A stretch of 64,000 nucleotides of DNA from Narthecium ossifragum (GCA_963920575.1 OY986971.1:15986492-16050491), one strand, 5' to 3'; counted from the first letter of the stretch, positions 9,319 through 21,403 are shown. The notes: generated by a model not told the origin, from the sequence alone. Numbers and translations are program-made.

Positions 9319-9438
9319 GGGTGCGATCATACCAGCACTAATGCACCGGATCCCATCAGAACTCCGCAGTTAAGCGTGCTTGGGCGAGAGTAGTACTAGG
9401 ATGGGTGACCTCCTGGGAAGTCCTCGTGTTGCACCCCT
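9319..9438 (+). rRNA. 5S ribosomal RNA, gene 20
   Basis: Consensus gene, T-form TATA. Downstream tcgtcccgag as after gene 16. Confidence 0.98.
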
Positions 9439-9802
9439 CTTTTTTGCAAGTCCGCAATCGCGTCATGCAAGCGGTTTTTGTCGGAACAACGAAATCCTTA
9501 CGCCCGGAGCATGCGCGCCGTGCTATTCGAGATCCGGGCGGGCTTCATTTCGCCGGCTCCGCGGTGACCCGGATCCTGGGGCGGTGATTTTAGAAGCGCG
9601 GGCGCGTAGTAATCCCCGAACGGCGCGAAAGGGGCCCCGCGCTCGAAGAGGAGAGAGGCTCGGGGGGTTTCGAGTCCCGTCCGGGAACATGGGTGCAGCA
9701 CAAGAAACCAAATGTGCCACACGGGGCCCGCTTAACGGCCGCGATTCGTCCCGAGGCGGGCCACGGGTTTCGGATAATAGGAATGGCGGTGCTAATGATT
9801 TC

Positions 9803-9922
9803 GGGTGCGATCATACCAGCACTAATGCACCGGATCCCATCAGAACTCCGCAGTTAAGCGTGCTTGGGCGAGAGTAGTACTAGGATGGGTGACCTCCTGG
9901 GAAGTCCTCGTGTTGCACCCCT
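9803..9922 (+). rRNA. 5S ribosomal RNA, gene 21
   Basis: Consensus gene, T-form TATA. Downstream spacer 355 bp, same 9-bp loss as gene 17. Confidence 0.98.
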
Positions 9923-10277
9923 CTTTTTTGCAAGTCCGCAATCGCGTCATGCAAGCGGTTTTTTGCAAATCCTTACGCCCGGAGCATGCGCGCCGTGCTA
10001 TTCGAGATCCGGGCGGGCTTCATTTCGCCGGCTCCGCGGTGACCCGAATCCTGGGGCGGTGATTTTAGAAGCGCGGGCGCGTAGTAATCCCCGAACGGCG
10101 CGAAAGGGGCCCCGCGCTCGAAGAGGAGAGAGGCTCGGGGGGTTTCGAGTCCCGTCCGGGAACATGGGTGCAGCACAAGAAACCAAATGTGCCACACGGG
10201 GCCCGCTTAACGGCCGCGATTCGTCGCGAGGCGGGCCACGGGTTTCGGATAATAGGAATGGCGGTGCTAATGATTTC

Positions 10278-10397
10278 GGGTGCGATCATACCAGCACTAA
10301 TGCACCGGATCCCATCAGAACTCCGCAGTTCAGCGTGCTTGAGCGAGAGTAGTACTAGGATGGGTGACCTCCTGGGAAGTCCTCGTGTTGCACCCCT
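10278..10397 (+). rRNA. 5S ribosomal RNA, gene 22 (A54C, G65A)
   Basis: T-form TATA. Copy of gene 18, four units later, with the same variant cluster downstream. Confidence 0.95.
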
Positions 10398-10761
10398 CTT
10401 TTTTGCAAGTCCGCAATCGCGTCATGCAAGCGGTTTTTGTCGGAACAACGAAATCCTTACGCCCGGAGCATGCGCGCCGTGCTATTCGAGATCCGGGCGG
10501 GCTTCATTTCGCAGGCTCCGCGGTGACCCGGTTCCTGGGGCGGTGATTTTAGAAGCGCGGGCGCGTAGTAATCCCCGAACGGCGCGAAAGGTGCCCCGCG
10601 CTCGAAGAGGAGAGAGGCTCTGGGGGTTTCGAGTCCCGTCCGGGAACATGGGTGCAGCACAAGAAACCAAATGTGCCACACGTGGCCCGCTTAACTGCCG
10701 CGATTCGTCGCGAGGCGGGCCACGGGTTTCGGATAAGAGGAATGGCGGTGCTAATGATTTC

Positions 10762-10881
10762 GGGTGCGATCATACCAGCACTAATGCACCGGATCCCATC
10801 AGAACTCCGCAGTTAAGCGTGCTTGGGCGAGAGTAGTACTAGGATGGGTGACCTCCTGGGAAGTCCTCGTGTTGCACCCCT
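10762..10881 (+). rRNA. 5S ribosomal RNA, gene 23
   Basis: Consensus gene, G-form TATA. Downstream gggcaatgatt and altered hairpin loop (gcgaatcg). Confidence 0.98.
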
Positions 10882-11245
10882 CTTTTTTGCAAGTCCGCAA
10901 TCGCGTCATGCAAGCGGTTTTTGTCGGAACAACGAAATCCTTACGCCCGGAGCATGCGCGCCGTGCTATTCGAGATCCGGGCGGGCTTCATTTCGCCGGC
11001 TCCGCGGTGACCCGGATCCTGGGGCAATGATTTTAGAAGCGCGGGCGCGTAGTAATCCCCGAACGGCGCGAAAGGGGCCCCGCGCTCGAAGAGGAGAGAG
11101 GCTCTGGGGGTTTCGAGTCCCGTCCGGGAACATGGGTGCAGCACAAGAAACCAAATGTGCAACACGGGGCCCGCTTAACGGCCGCGAATCGTCGCGAGGC
11201 GGGCCACGGGTTTCGGATAAGAGGAATGGCGGAGCTAATGATTTC

Positions 11246-11365
11246 GGGTGCGATCATACCAGCACTAATGCACCGGATCCCATCAGAACTCCGCAGTTAA
11301 GCGTGCTTGGGCGAGAGTAGTACTAGGATGGGTGACCTCCTTGGAAGTCCTCGTGTTGCACCCCT
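11246..11365 (+). rRNA. 5S ribosomal RNA, gene 24 (G97T)
   Basis: G-form TATA with T-13A beside the GC dinucleotide. G97T is at the end of the C box. Same pair in genes 49 and 56. Confidence 0.95.
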
Positions 11366-11729
11366 CTTTTTTGCAAGTCCGCAATCGCGTCATGCAAGCG
11401 GTTTTTGTCGGAACAACGAAATCCTTACGCCCGGAGCATGCGCGCCGTGCTATTCGAGATCCGGGCGGGCTTCATTTCGCCGGCTCCGCGGTGACCCGGA
11501 TCCTGGGGCGGTGATTTTAGAAGCGCGGGCGCGTAGTAATCCCCGAACGGCGCGAAAGGGGCCCCGCGCTCGAAGAGGAGAGAGGCTCGGGGGGTTTCGA
11601 GTCCCGTCCGGGAACATGGGTGCAGCACAAGAAACCAAATGTGCAACACGGGGCCCGCTTAACGGCCGCGATTCGTCGCGAGGCGGGCCACGGGTTTCGG
11701 ATAAGAGGAATGGCGGTGCTAATGATTTC

Positions 11730-11849
11730 GGGTGCGATCATACCAGCACTAATGCACCGGATCCCATCAGAACTCCGCAGTTAAGCTTGCTTGGGCGAGA
11801 GTAGTACTAGGATGGGTGACCTCCTGGGAAGTCCTCGTGTTGCACCCCT
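11730..11849 (+). rRNA. 5S ribosomal RNA, gene 25 (G58T)
   Basis: G-form TATA; A-box variant. Downstream gcatgtgcgcc. Confidence 0.96.
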
Positions 11850-12213
11850 CTTTTTTGCAAGTCCGCAATCGCGTCATGCAAGCGGTTTTTGTCGGAACAA
11901 CGAAATCCTTACGCCCGGAGCATGTGCGCCGTGCTATTCGAGATCCGGGCGGGCTTCATTTCGCCGGCTCCGCGGTGACCCGGATCCTGGGGCGGTGATT
12001 TTAGAAGCGCGGGCGCGTAGTAATCCCCGAACGGCGCGAAAGGGGCCCCGCGCTCGAAGAGGAGAGAGGCTCGGGGGGTTTCGAGTCCCGTCCGGGAACA
12101 TGGGTGCAGCACAAGAAACCAAATGTGCCACACGTGGCCCGCTTAACTGCCGCGATTCGTCGCGAGGCGGGCCACGGGTTTCGGATAAGAGGAATGGCGG
12201 TGCTAATGATTTC

Positions 12214-12333
12214 GGGTGCGATCATACCAGCACTAATGCACCGGATCCCATCAGAACTCCGCAGTTAAGCGTGCTTGGGCGAGAGTAGTACTAGGATGGG
12301 TGACCTCCTGGGAAGTCCTCGTGTTGCACCCCT
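12214..12333 (+). rRNA. 5S ribosomal RNA, gene 26
   Basis: Consensus gene, G-form TATA. Downstream spacer 361 bp with catgcacgcac (12583-12593) and tcctcgaac. Confidence 0.98.
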
Positions 12334-12694
12334 CTTTTTTGCAAGTCCGCAATCGCGTCATGCAAGCGGTTTTTGTCGGAACAACGAAATCCTTACGCCC
12401 GGAGCATGCGCGCCGTGCTATTCGAGATCCGGGCGGGCTTCATTTCGCCGGCTCCGCGGTGACCCGGATCCTGGGGCGGTGATTTTAGAAGCGCGGGCGC
12501 GTAGTAATCCTCGAACGGCGCGAAAGGGGCCCCGCGCTCGAAGAGGAGAGAGGCTCTGGGGGTTTCGAGTCCCGTCCGGGAACATGCACGCACAAGAAAC
12601 CATATGTGCAACACGGGGCCCGCTTAACGGCCGCGATTCGTCGCGAGGCGGGCCACGGGTTTCGGATAAGAGGAATGGCGGTGCTAATGATTTC

Positions 12695-12814
12695 GGGTGC
12701 GATCATACCAGCACTAATGCACCGGATCCCATCAGAACTCCGCAGTTAAGCGTGCTTGGGCGAGAGTAGTACTAGGATGGGTGACCTCCTGGGAAGTCCT
12801 CGTGTTGCACCCCT
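12695..12814 (+). rRNA. 5S ribosomal RNA, gene 27
   Basis: Consensus gene, G-form TATA. Downstream gcgcgcagtaa. Confidence 0.98.
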
Positions 12815-13178
12815 CTTTTTTGCAAGTCCGCAATCGCGTCATGCAAGCGGTTTTTGTCGGAACAACGAAATCCTTACGCCCGGAGCATGCGCGCCGTGCT
12901 ATTCGAGATCCGGGCGGGCTTCATTTCGCCGGCTCCGCGGTGACCCGGATCCTGGGGCGGTGATTTTAGAAGCGCGGGCGCGCAGTAATCCCCGAACGGC
13001 GCGAAAGGGGCCCCGCGCTCGAAGAGGAGAGAGGCTCGGGGGGTTTCGAGTCCCGTCCGGGAACATGGGTGCAGCACAAGAAACCAAATGTGCCACACGG
13101 GGCCCGCTTAACGGCCGCGATTCGTCGCGAGGCGGGCCACGGGTTTCGGATAATAGGAATGGCGGTGCTAATGATTTC

Positions 13179-13298
13179 GGGTGCGATCATACCAGCACTA
13201 ATGCACCGGATCCCATCAGAACTCCGCAGTTAAGCGTGCTTGGGCGAGAGTAGTACTAGGATGGGTGACCTCCTGGGAAGTCCTCGTGTTGCACCCCT
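13179..13298 (+). rRNA. 5S ribosomal RNA, gene 28
   Basis: Consensus gene, T-form TATA. Downstream ctctggggg, acattgg, gtgcaacac. Confidence 0.98.
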
Positions 13299-13662
13299 CT
13301 TTTTTGCAAGTCCGCAATCGCGTCATGCAAGCGGTTTTTGTCGGAACAACGAAATCCTTACGCCCGGAGCATGCGCGCCGTGCTATTCGAGATCCGGGCG
13401 GGCTTCATTTCGCCGGCTCCGCGGTGACCCGGATCCTGGGGCGGTGATTTTAGAAGCGCGGGCGCGTAGTAATCCCCGAACGGCGCGAAAGGGGCCCCGC
13501 GCTCGAAGAGGAGAGAGGCTCTGGGGGTTTCGAGTCCCGTCCGGGAACATTGGTGCAGCACAAGAAACCAAATGTGCAACACGGGGCCCGCTTAACGGCC
13601 GCGATTCGTCGCGAGGCGGGCCACGGGTTTCGGATAATAGGAATGGCGGTGCTAATGATTTC

Positions 13663-13782
13663 GGGTGCGATCATACCAGCACTAATGCACCGGATCCCAT
13701 CAGAACTCCGCAGTTAAGCGTGCTTGGGCGAGACTAGTACTAGGATGGGTGACCTCCTGGGAAGTCCTCGTGTTGCACCCCT
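13663..13782 (+). rRNA. 5S ribosomal RNA, gene 29 (G72C)
   Basis: T-form TATA; intermediate-element variant as in genes 5, 10 and 38. Downstream gggcttcgag is private. Confidence 0.96.
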
Positions 13783-14146
13783 CTTTTTTGCAAGTCCGCA
13801 ATCGCGTCATGCAAGCGGTTTTTGTCGGAACAACGAAATCCTTACGCCCGGAGCATGCGCGCCGTGCTATTCGAGATCCGGGCGGGCTTCATTTCGCCGG
13901 CTCCGCGGTGACCCGAATCCTGGGGCGGTGATTTTAGAAGCGCGGGCGCGTAGTAATCCCCGAACGGCGCGAAAGGGGCCCCGCGCTCGAAGAGGAGAGA
14001 GGCTCGGGGGGCTTCGAGTCCCGTCCGGGAACATGGGTGCAGCACAAGAAACCAAATGTGCCACACGGGGCCCGCTTAACGGCCGCGATTCGTCGCGAGG
14101 CGGGCCACGGGTTTCGGATAATAGGAATGGCGGTGCTAATGATTTC

Positions 14147-14266
14147 GGGTGCGATCATACCAGCACTAATGCACCGGATCCCATCAGAACTCCGCAGTTA
14201 AGCGTGCTTGGGCGAGAGTAGTACTAGGATGGGTGACCTCCTGGGAAGTCCTCGTGTTGCACCCCT
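14147..14266 (+). rRNA. 5S ribosomal RNA, gene 30
   Basis: Consensus gene, T-form TATA. Downstream acccgaatcc. Confidence 0.98.
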
Positions 14267-14630
14267 CTTTTTTGCAAGTCCGCAATCGCGTCATGCAAGC
14301 GGTTTTTGTCGGAACAACGAAATCCTTACGCCCGGAGCATGCGCGCCGTGCTATTCGAGATCCGGGCGGGCTTCATTTCGCCGGCTCCGCGGTGACCCGA
14401 ATCCTGGGGCGGTGATTTTAGAAGCGCGGGCGCGTAGTAATCCCCGAACGGCGCGAAAGGGGCCCCGCGCTCGAAGAGGAGAGAGGCTCGGGGGGTTTCG
14501 AGTCCCGTCCGGGAACATGGGTGCAGCACAAGAAACCAAATGTGCCACACGGGGCCCGCTTAACGGCCGCGATTCGTCGCGAGGCGGGCCACGGGTTTCG
14601 GATAATAGGAATGGCCGTGCTAATGATTTT

Positions 14631-14750
14631 GGGTGCGATCATACCAGCACTAATGCACCGGATCCCATCAGAACTCCGCAGTTAAGCGTGCTTGGGCGAG
14701 AGTAGTACTAGGATGGGTGACCTCCTGGGAAGTCCTCGTGTTGCACCCCT
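14631..14750 (+). rRNA. 5S ribosomal RNA, gene 31 (C-1T upstream)
   Basis: Consensus within the 120 nt, but the base before the start is T rather than C, and G-15C is present. T-form TATA. Only gene 40 shares C-1T. Confidence 0.96.
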
Positions 14751-15114
14751 CTTTTTTGCAAGTCCGCAATCGCGTCATGCAAGCGGTTTTTGTCGGAACA
14801 ACGAAATCCTTACGCCCGGAGCATGCGCGCCGTGCTATTCGAGATCCGGGCGGGCTTCATTTCGCCGGCTCCGCGGTGACCCGAATCCTGGGGCGGTGAT
14901 TTTAGAAGCGCGGGCGCGTAGTAATCCCCGAACGGCGCGAAAGGGGCCCCGCGCTCGAAGAGGAGAGAGGCTCGGGGGGTTTCGAGTCCCGTCCGGGAAC
15001 ATGGGTGCAGCACAAGAAACCAAATGTGCCACACGGGGCCCGCTTAACGGCCGCGATTCGTCGCGAGGCGGGCCACGGGTTTCGGATAATAGGAATGGCC
15101 GTGCTAATGATTTC

Positions 15115-15234
15115 GGGTGCGATCATACCAGCACTAATGCACCGGATCCCATCAGAACTCCGCAGTTAAGCGTGCTTGGGCGAGAGTAGTACTAGGATGG
15201 GTGACCTCCTGGGAAGTCCTCGTGTTGCACCCCT
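15115..15234 (+). rRNA. 5S ribosomal RNA, gene 32
   Basis: Consensus gene, T-form TATA with G-15C. Confidence 0.98.
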
Positions 15235-15598
15235 CTTTTTTGCAAGTCCGCAATCGCGTCATGCAAGCGGTTTTTGTCGGAACAACGAAATCCTTACGCC
15301 CGGAGCATGCGCGCCGTGCTATTCGAGATCCGGGCGGGCTTCATTTCGCCGGCTCCGCGGTGACCCGGATCCTGGGGCGGTGATTTTAGAAGCGCGGGCG
15401 CGTAGTAATCCCCGAACGGCGCGAAAGGGGCCCCGCGCTCGAAGAGGAGAGAGGCTCGGGGGGTTTCGAGTCCCGTCCGGGAACATGGGTGCAGCACAAG
15501 AAACCAAATGTGCCACACGGGGCCCGCTTAACGGCCGCGATTCGTCGCGAGGCGGGCCACGGGTTTCGGATAATAGGAATGGCGGTGCTAATGATTTC

Positions 15599-15718
15599 GG
15601 GTGCGATCATACCAGCACTAATGCACCGGATCCCATCAGAACTCCGCAGTTAAGCGTGCTTGGGCGAGAGTAGTACTAGGATGGGTGACCTCCTGGGAAG
15701 TCCTCGTGTTGCACCCCT
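15599..15718 (+). rRNA. 5S ribosomal RNA, gene 33
   Basis: Consensus gene, T-form TATA. Downstream recombinant spacer as after gene 8. Confidence 0.98.
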
Positions 15719-16082
15719 CTTTTTTGCAAGTCCGCAATCGCGTCATGCAAGCGGTTTTTGTCGGAACAACGAAATCCTTACGCCCGGAGCATGCGCGCCG
15801 TGCTATTCGAGATCCGGGCGGGCTTCATTTCGCCGGCTCCGCGGTGACCCGGATCCTGGGGCGGTGATTTTAGAAGCGCGGGCGCGTAGTAATCCCCGAA
15901 CGGCGCGAAAGGGGCCCCGCGCTCGAAGAGGAGAGAGGCTCTGGGGGTTTCGAGTCCCGTCCGGGAACATTGGTGCAGCACAAGAAACCAAATGTGCCAC
16001 ACGGGGCCCGCTTAACGGCCGCGATTCGTCGCGAGGCGGGCCACGGGTTTCGGATAATAGGAATGGCGGTGCTAATGATTTC

Positions 16083-16202
16083 GGGTGCAATCATACCAGC
16101 ACTAATGCACCGGATCCCATCAGAACTCCGCAGTTCAGCGTGCTTGAGCGAGAGTAGTACTAGGATGGGTGACCTCCTGGGAAGTCCTCGTGTTGCACCC
16201 CT
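16083..16202 (+). rRNA. 5S ribosomal RNA, gene 34 (G7A, A54C, G65A)
   Basis: T-form TATA. Triple variant of genes 9 and 14; downstream cgaagcgaagag. Confidence 0.95.
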
Positions 16203-16566
16203 CTTTTTTGCAAGTCCGCAATCGCGTCATGCAAGCGGTTTTTGTCGGAACAACGAAATCCTTACGCCCGGAGCATGCGCGCCGTGCTATTCGAGATCCG
16301 GGCGGGCTTCATTTCGCCGGCTCCGCGGTGACCCGGATCCTGGGGCGGTGATTTTAGAAGCGCGGGCGCGTAGTAATCCCCGAACGGCGCGAAAGGGGCC
16401 CCGCGCTCGAAGCGAAGAGAGGCTCTGGGGGTTTCGAGTCCCGTCCGGGAACATTGGTGCAGCACAAGAAACCAAATGTGCAACACGGGGCCCGCTTAAC
16501 GGCCGCGATTCGTCGCGAGGCGGGCCACGGGTTTCGGATAAGAGGAATGGCGGTGCTAATGATTTC

Positions 16567-16686
16567 GGGTGCGATCATACCAGCACTAATGCACCGGATC
16601 CCATCAGAACTCCGCAGTTAAGCTTGCTTGGGCGAGAGTAGTACTAGGATGGGTGACCTCCTGGGAAGTCCTCGTGTTGCACCCCT
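16567..16686 (+). rRNA. 5S ribosomal RNA, gene 35 (G58T)
   Basis: G-form TATA. Downstream spacer 361 bp with catgcacgcac (16936-16946). Start of the second nine-unit copy. Confidence 0.96.
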
Positions 16687-17047
16687 CTTTTTTGCAAGTC
16701 CGCAATCGCGTCATGCAAGCGGTTTTTGTCGGAACAACGAAATCCTTACGCCCGGAGCATGCGCGCCGTGCTATTCGAGATCCGGGCGGGCTTCATTTCG
16801 CCGGCTCCGCGGTGACCCGGATCCTGGGGCGGTGATTTTAGAAGCGCGGGCGCGTAGTAATCCTCGAACGGCGCGAAAGGGGCCCCGCGCTCGAAGAGGA
16901 GAGAGGCTCTGGGGGTTTCGAGTCCCGTCCGGGAACATGCACGCACAAGAAACCAAATGTGCAACACGGGGCCCGCTTAACGGCCGCGATTCGTCGCGAG
17001 GCGGGCCACGGGTTTCGGATAAGAGGAATGGCGGTGCTAATGATTTC

Positions 17048-17167
17048 GGGTGCGATCATACCAGCACTAATGCACCGGATCCCATCAGAACTCCGCAGTT
17101 AAGCGTGCTTGGGCGAGAGTAGTACTAGGATGGGTGACCTCCTGGGAAGTCCTCGTGTTGCACCCCT
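17048..17167 (+). rRNA. 5S ribosomal RNA, gene 36
   Basis: Consensus gene, G-form TATA. Downstream gcgcgcagtaa. Confidence 0.98.
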
Positions 17168-17531
17168 CTTTTTTGCAAGTCCGCAATCGCGTCATGCAAG
17201 CGGTTTTTGTCGGAACAACGAAATCCTTACGCCCGGAGCATGCGCGCCGTGCTATTCGAGATCCGGGCGGGCTTCATTTCGCCGGCTCCGCGGTGACCCG
17301 GATCCTGGGGCGGTGATTTTAGAAGCGCGGGCGCGCAGTAATCCCCGAACGGCGCGAAAGGGGCCCCGCGCTCGAAGAGGAGAGAGGCTCGGGGGGTTTC
17401 GAGTCCCGTCCGGGAACATGGGTGCAGCACAAGAAACCAAATGTGCCACACGGGGCCCGCTTAACGGCCGCGATTCGTCGCGAGGCGGGCCACGGGTTTC
17501 GGATAATAGGAATGGCGGTGCTAATGATTTC

Positions 17532-17651
17532 GGGTGCGATCATACCAGCACTAATGCACCGGATCCCATCAGAACTCCGCAGTTAAGCGTGCTTGGGCGA
17601 GAGTAGTACTAGGATGGGTGACCTCCTGGGAAGTCCTCGTGTTGCACCCCT
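17532..17651 (+). rRNA. 5S ribosomal RNA, gene 37
   Basis: Consensus gene, T-form TATA. Downstream ctctggggg, acattgg, gtgcaacac. Confidence 0.98.
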
Positions 17652-18015
17652 CTTTTTTGCAAGTCCGCAATCGCGTCATGCAAGCGGTTTTTGTCGGAAC
17701 AACGAAATCCTTACGCCCGGAGCATGCGCGCCGTGCTATTCGAGATCCGGGCGGGCTTCATTTCGCCGGCTCCGCGGTGACCCGGATCCTGGGGCGGTGA
17801 TTTTAGAAGCGCGGGCGCGTAGTAATCCCCGAACGGCGCGAAAGGGGCCCCGCGCTCGAAGAGGAGAGAGGCTCTGGGGGTTTCGAGTCCCGTCCGGGAA
17901 CATTGGTGCAGCACAAGAAACCAAATGTGCAACACGGGGCCCGCTTAACGGCCGCGATTCGTCGCGAGGCGGGCCACGGGTTTCGGATAATAGGAATGGC
18001 GGTGCTAATGATTTC

Positions 18016-18135
18016 GGGTGCGATCATACCAGCACTAATGCACCGGATCCCATCAGAACTCCGCAGTTAAGCGTGCTTGGGCGAGACTAGTACTAGGATG
18101 GGTGACCTCCTGGGAAGTCCTCGTGTTGCACCCCT
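18016..18135 (+). rRNA. 5S ribosomal RNA, gene 38 (G72C)
   Basis: T-form TATA. Nine units after gene 29. Confidence 0.96.
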
Positions 18136-18499
18136 CTTTTTTGCAAGTCCGCAATCGCGTCATGCAAGCGGTTTTTGTCGGAACAACGAAATCCTTACGC
18201 CCGGAGCATGCGCGCCGTGCTATTCGAGATCCGGGCGGGCTTCATTTCGCCGGCTCCGCGGTGACCCGAATCCTGGGGCGGTGATTTTAGAAGCGCGGGC
18301 GCGTAGTAATCCCCGAACGGCGCGAAAGGGGCCCCGCGCTCGAAGAGGAGAGAGGCTCGGGGGGTTTCGAGTCCCGTCCGGGAACATGGGTGCAGCACAA
18401 GAAACCAAATGTGCCACACGGGGCCCGCTTAACGGCCGCGATTCGTCGCGAGGCGGGCCACGGGTTTCGGATAATAGGAATGGCGGTGCTAATGATTTC

Positions 18500-18619
18500 G
18501 GGTGCGATCATACCAGCACTAATGCACCGGATCCCATCAGAACTCCGCAGTTAAGCGTGCTTGGGCGAGAGTAGTACTAGGATGGGTGACCTCCTGGGAA
18601 GTCCTCGTGTTGCACCCCT
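18500..18619 (+). rRNA. 5S ribosomal RNA, gene 39
   Basis: Consensus gene, T-form TATA. Downstream acccgaatcc. Confidence 0.98.
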
Positions 18620-18983
18620 CTTTTTTGCAAGTCCGCAATCGCGTCATGCAAGCGGTTTTTGTCGGAACAACGAAATCCTTACGCCCGGAGCATGCGCGCC
18701 GTGCTATTCGAGATCCGGGCGGGCTTCATTTCGCCGGCTCCGCGGTGACCCGAATCCTGGGGCGGTGATTTTAGAAGCGCGGGCGCGTAGTAATCCCCGA
18801 ACGGCGCGAAAGGGGCCCCGCGCTCGAAGAGGAGAGAGGCTCGGGGGGTTTCGAGTCCCGTCCGGGAACATGGGTGCAGCACAAGAAACCAAATGTGCCA
18901 CACGGGGCCCGCTTAACGGCCGCGATTCGTCGCGAGGCGGGCCACGGGTTTCGGATAATAGGAATGGCCGTGCTAATGATTTT

Positions 18984-19103
18984 GGGTGCGATCATACCAG
19001 CACTAATGCACCGGATCCCATCAGAACTCCGCAGTTAAGCGTGCTTGGGCGAGAGTAGTACTAGGATGGGTGACCTCCTGGGAAGTCCTCGTGTTGCACC
19101 CCT
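18984..19103 (+). rRNA. 5S ribosomal RNA, gene 40 (C-1T upstream)
   Basis: Consensus gene with T at -1 and G-15C; T-form TATA. Nine-unit counterpart of gene 31. Confidence 0.96.
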
Positions 19104-19467
19104 CTTTTTTGCAAGTCCGCAATCGCGTCATGCAAGCGGTTTTTGTCGGAACAACGAAATCCTTACGCCCGGAGCATGCGCGCCGTGCTATTCGAGATCC
19201 GGGCGGGCTTCATTTCGCCGGCTCCGCGGTGACCCGAATCCTGGGGCGGTGATTTTAGAAGCGCGGGCGCGTAGTAATCCCCGAACGGCGCGAAAGGGGC
19301 CCCGCGCTCGAAGAGGAGAGAGGCTCGGGGGGTTTCGAGTCCCGTCCGGGAACATGGGTGCAGCACAAGAAACCAAATGTGCCACACGGGGCCCGCTTAA
19401 CGGCCGCGATTCGTCGCGAGGCGGGCCACGGGTTTCGGATAATAGGAATGGCCGTGCTAATGATTTC

Positions 19468-19587
19468 GGGTGCGATCATACCAGCACTAATGCACCGGAT
19501 CCCATCAGAACTCCGCAGTTAAGCGTGCTTGGGCGAGAGTAGTACTAGGATGGGTGACCTCCTGGGAAGTCCTCGTGTTGCACCCCT
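19468..19587 (+). rRNA. 5S ribosomal RNA, gene 41
   Basis: Consensus gene, T-form TATA with G-15C. Confidence 0.98.
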
Positions 19588-19951
19588 CTTTTTTGCAAGT
19601 CCGCAATCGCGTCATGCAAGCGGTTTTTGTCGGAACAACGAAATCCTTACGCCCGGAGCATGCGCGCCGTGCTATTCGAGATCCGGGCGGGCTTCATTTC
19701 GCCGGCTCCGCGGTGACCCGGATCCTGGGGCGGTGATTTTAGAAGCGCGGGCGCGTAGTAATCCCCGAACGGCGCGAAAGGGGCCCCGCGCTCGAAGAGG
19801 AGAGAGGCTCGGGGGGTTTCGAGTCCCGTCCGGGAACATGGGTGCAGCACAAGAAACCAAATGTGCCACACGGGGCCCGCTTAACGGCCGCGATTCGTCG
19901 CGAGGCGGGCCACGGGTTTCGGATAATAGGAATGGCGGTGCTAATGATTTC

Positions 19952-20071
19952 GGGTGCGATCATACCAGCACTAATGCACCGGATCCCATCAGAACTCCGC
20001 AGTTAAGCGTGCTTGGGCGAGAGTAGTACTAGGATGGGTGACCTCCTGGGAAGTCCTCGTGTTGCACCCCT
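19952..20071 (+). rRNA. 5S ribosomal RNA, gene 42
   Basis: Consensus gene, T-form TATA. Private C to T downstream in gagtctcgtcc. Confidence 0.98.
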
Positions 20072-20435
20072 CTTTTTTGCAAGTCCGCAATCGCGTCATG
20101 CAAGCGGTTTTTGTCGGAACAACGAAATCCTTACGCCCGGAGCATGCGCGCCGTGCTATTCGAGATCCGGGCGGGCTTCATTTCGCCGGCTCCGCGGTGA
20201 CCCGGATCCTGGGGCGGTGATTTTAGAAGCGCGGGCGCGTAGTAATCCCCGAACGGCGCGAAAGGGGCCCCGCGCTCGAAGAGGAGAGAGGCTCTGGGGG
20301 TTTCGAGTCTCGTCCGGGAACATTGGTGCAGCACAAGAAACCAAATGTGCCACACGGGGCCCGCTTAACGGCCGCGATTCGTCGCGAGGCGGGCCACGGG
20401 TTTCGGATAATAGGAATGGCGGTGCTAATGATTTC

Positions 20436-20555
20436 GGGTGCAATCATACCAGCACTAATGCACCGGATCCCATCAGAACTCCGCAGTTCAGCGTGCTTGA
20501 GCGAGAGTAGTACTAGGATGGGTGACCTCCTGGGAAGTCCTCGTGTTGCACCCCT
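20436..20555 (+). rRNA. 5S ribosomal RNA, gene 43 (G7A, A54C, G65A)
   Basis: T-form TATA. Nine-unit counterpart of gene 34. Confidence 0.95.
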
Positions 20556-20919
20556 CTTTTTTGCAAGTCCGCAATCGCGTCATGCAAGCGGTTTTTGTCG
20601 GAACAACGAAATCCTTACGCCCGGAGCATGCGCGCCGTGCTATTCGAGATCCGGGCGGGCTTCATTTCGCCGGCTCCGCGGTGACCCGGATCCTGGGGCG
20701 GTGATTTTAGAAGCGCGGGCGCGTAGTAATCCCCGAACGGCGCGAAAGGGGCCCCGCGCTCGAAGCGAAGAGAGGCTCTGGGGGTTTCGAGTCCCGTCCG
20801 GGAACATTGGTGCAGCACAAGAAACCAAATGTGCAACACGGGGCCCGCTTAACGGCCGCGATTCGTCGCGAGGCGGGCCACGGGTTTCGGATAAGAGGAA
20901 TGGCGGTGCTAATGATTTC

Positions 20920-21039
20920 GGGTGCGATCATACCAGCACTAATGCACCGGATCCCATCAGAACTCCGCAGTTAAGCTTGCTTGGGCGAGAGTAGTACTAG
21001 GATGGGTGACCTCCTGGGAAGTCCTCGTGTTGCACCCCT
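20920..21039 (+). rRNA. 5S ribosomal RNA, gene 44 (G58T)
   Basis: G-form TATA. Downstream ttttttgaaag and gccgggtcc match the unit after gene 15. Confidence 0.96.
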
Positions 21040-21403
21040 CTTTTTTGAAAGTCCGCAATCGCGTCATGCAAGCGGTTTTTGTCGGAACAACGAAATCCTT
21101 ACGCCCGGAGCATGCGCGCCGTGCTATTCGAGATCCGGGCGGGCTTCATTTCGCCGGGTCCGCGGTGACCCGGATCCTGGGGCGGTGATTTTAGAAGCGC
21201 GGGCGCGTAGTAATCCCCGAACGGCGCGAAAGGGGCCCCGCGCTCGAAGAGGAGAGAGGCTCGGGGGGTTTCGAGTCCCGTCCGGGAACATTGGTGCAGC
21301 ACAAGAAACCAAATGTGCAACACGGGGCCCGCTTAACGGCCGCGATTCGTCGCGAGGCGGGCCACGGGTTTCGGATAATAGGAATGGCGGTGCTAATGAT
21401 TTC

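Larger units (their letters stand above)
6969..10822 (+). repeat. Four-unit block in two tandem copies (1,927-bp period)
   Basis: Copies are about 6969-8895 and 8896-10822. Both have, in order, gccgggtcc, tcgtcccgag, the 9-bp loss and the A54C/G65A gene with its downstream variant cluster. Confidence 0.87.
12275..20980 (+). repeat. Nine-unit block in two tandem copies (4,353-bp period)
   Basis: Copies are about 12275-16627 and 16628-20980. Shared markers in order: catgcacgcac, gcgcgcagtaa, G72C gene, the C-1T gene, the triple-variant gene, cgaagcgaagag. Confidence 0.87.
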
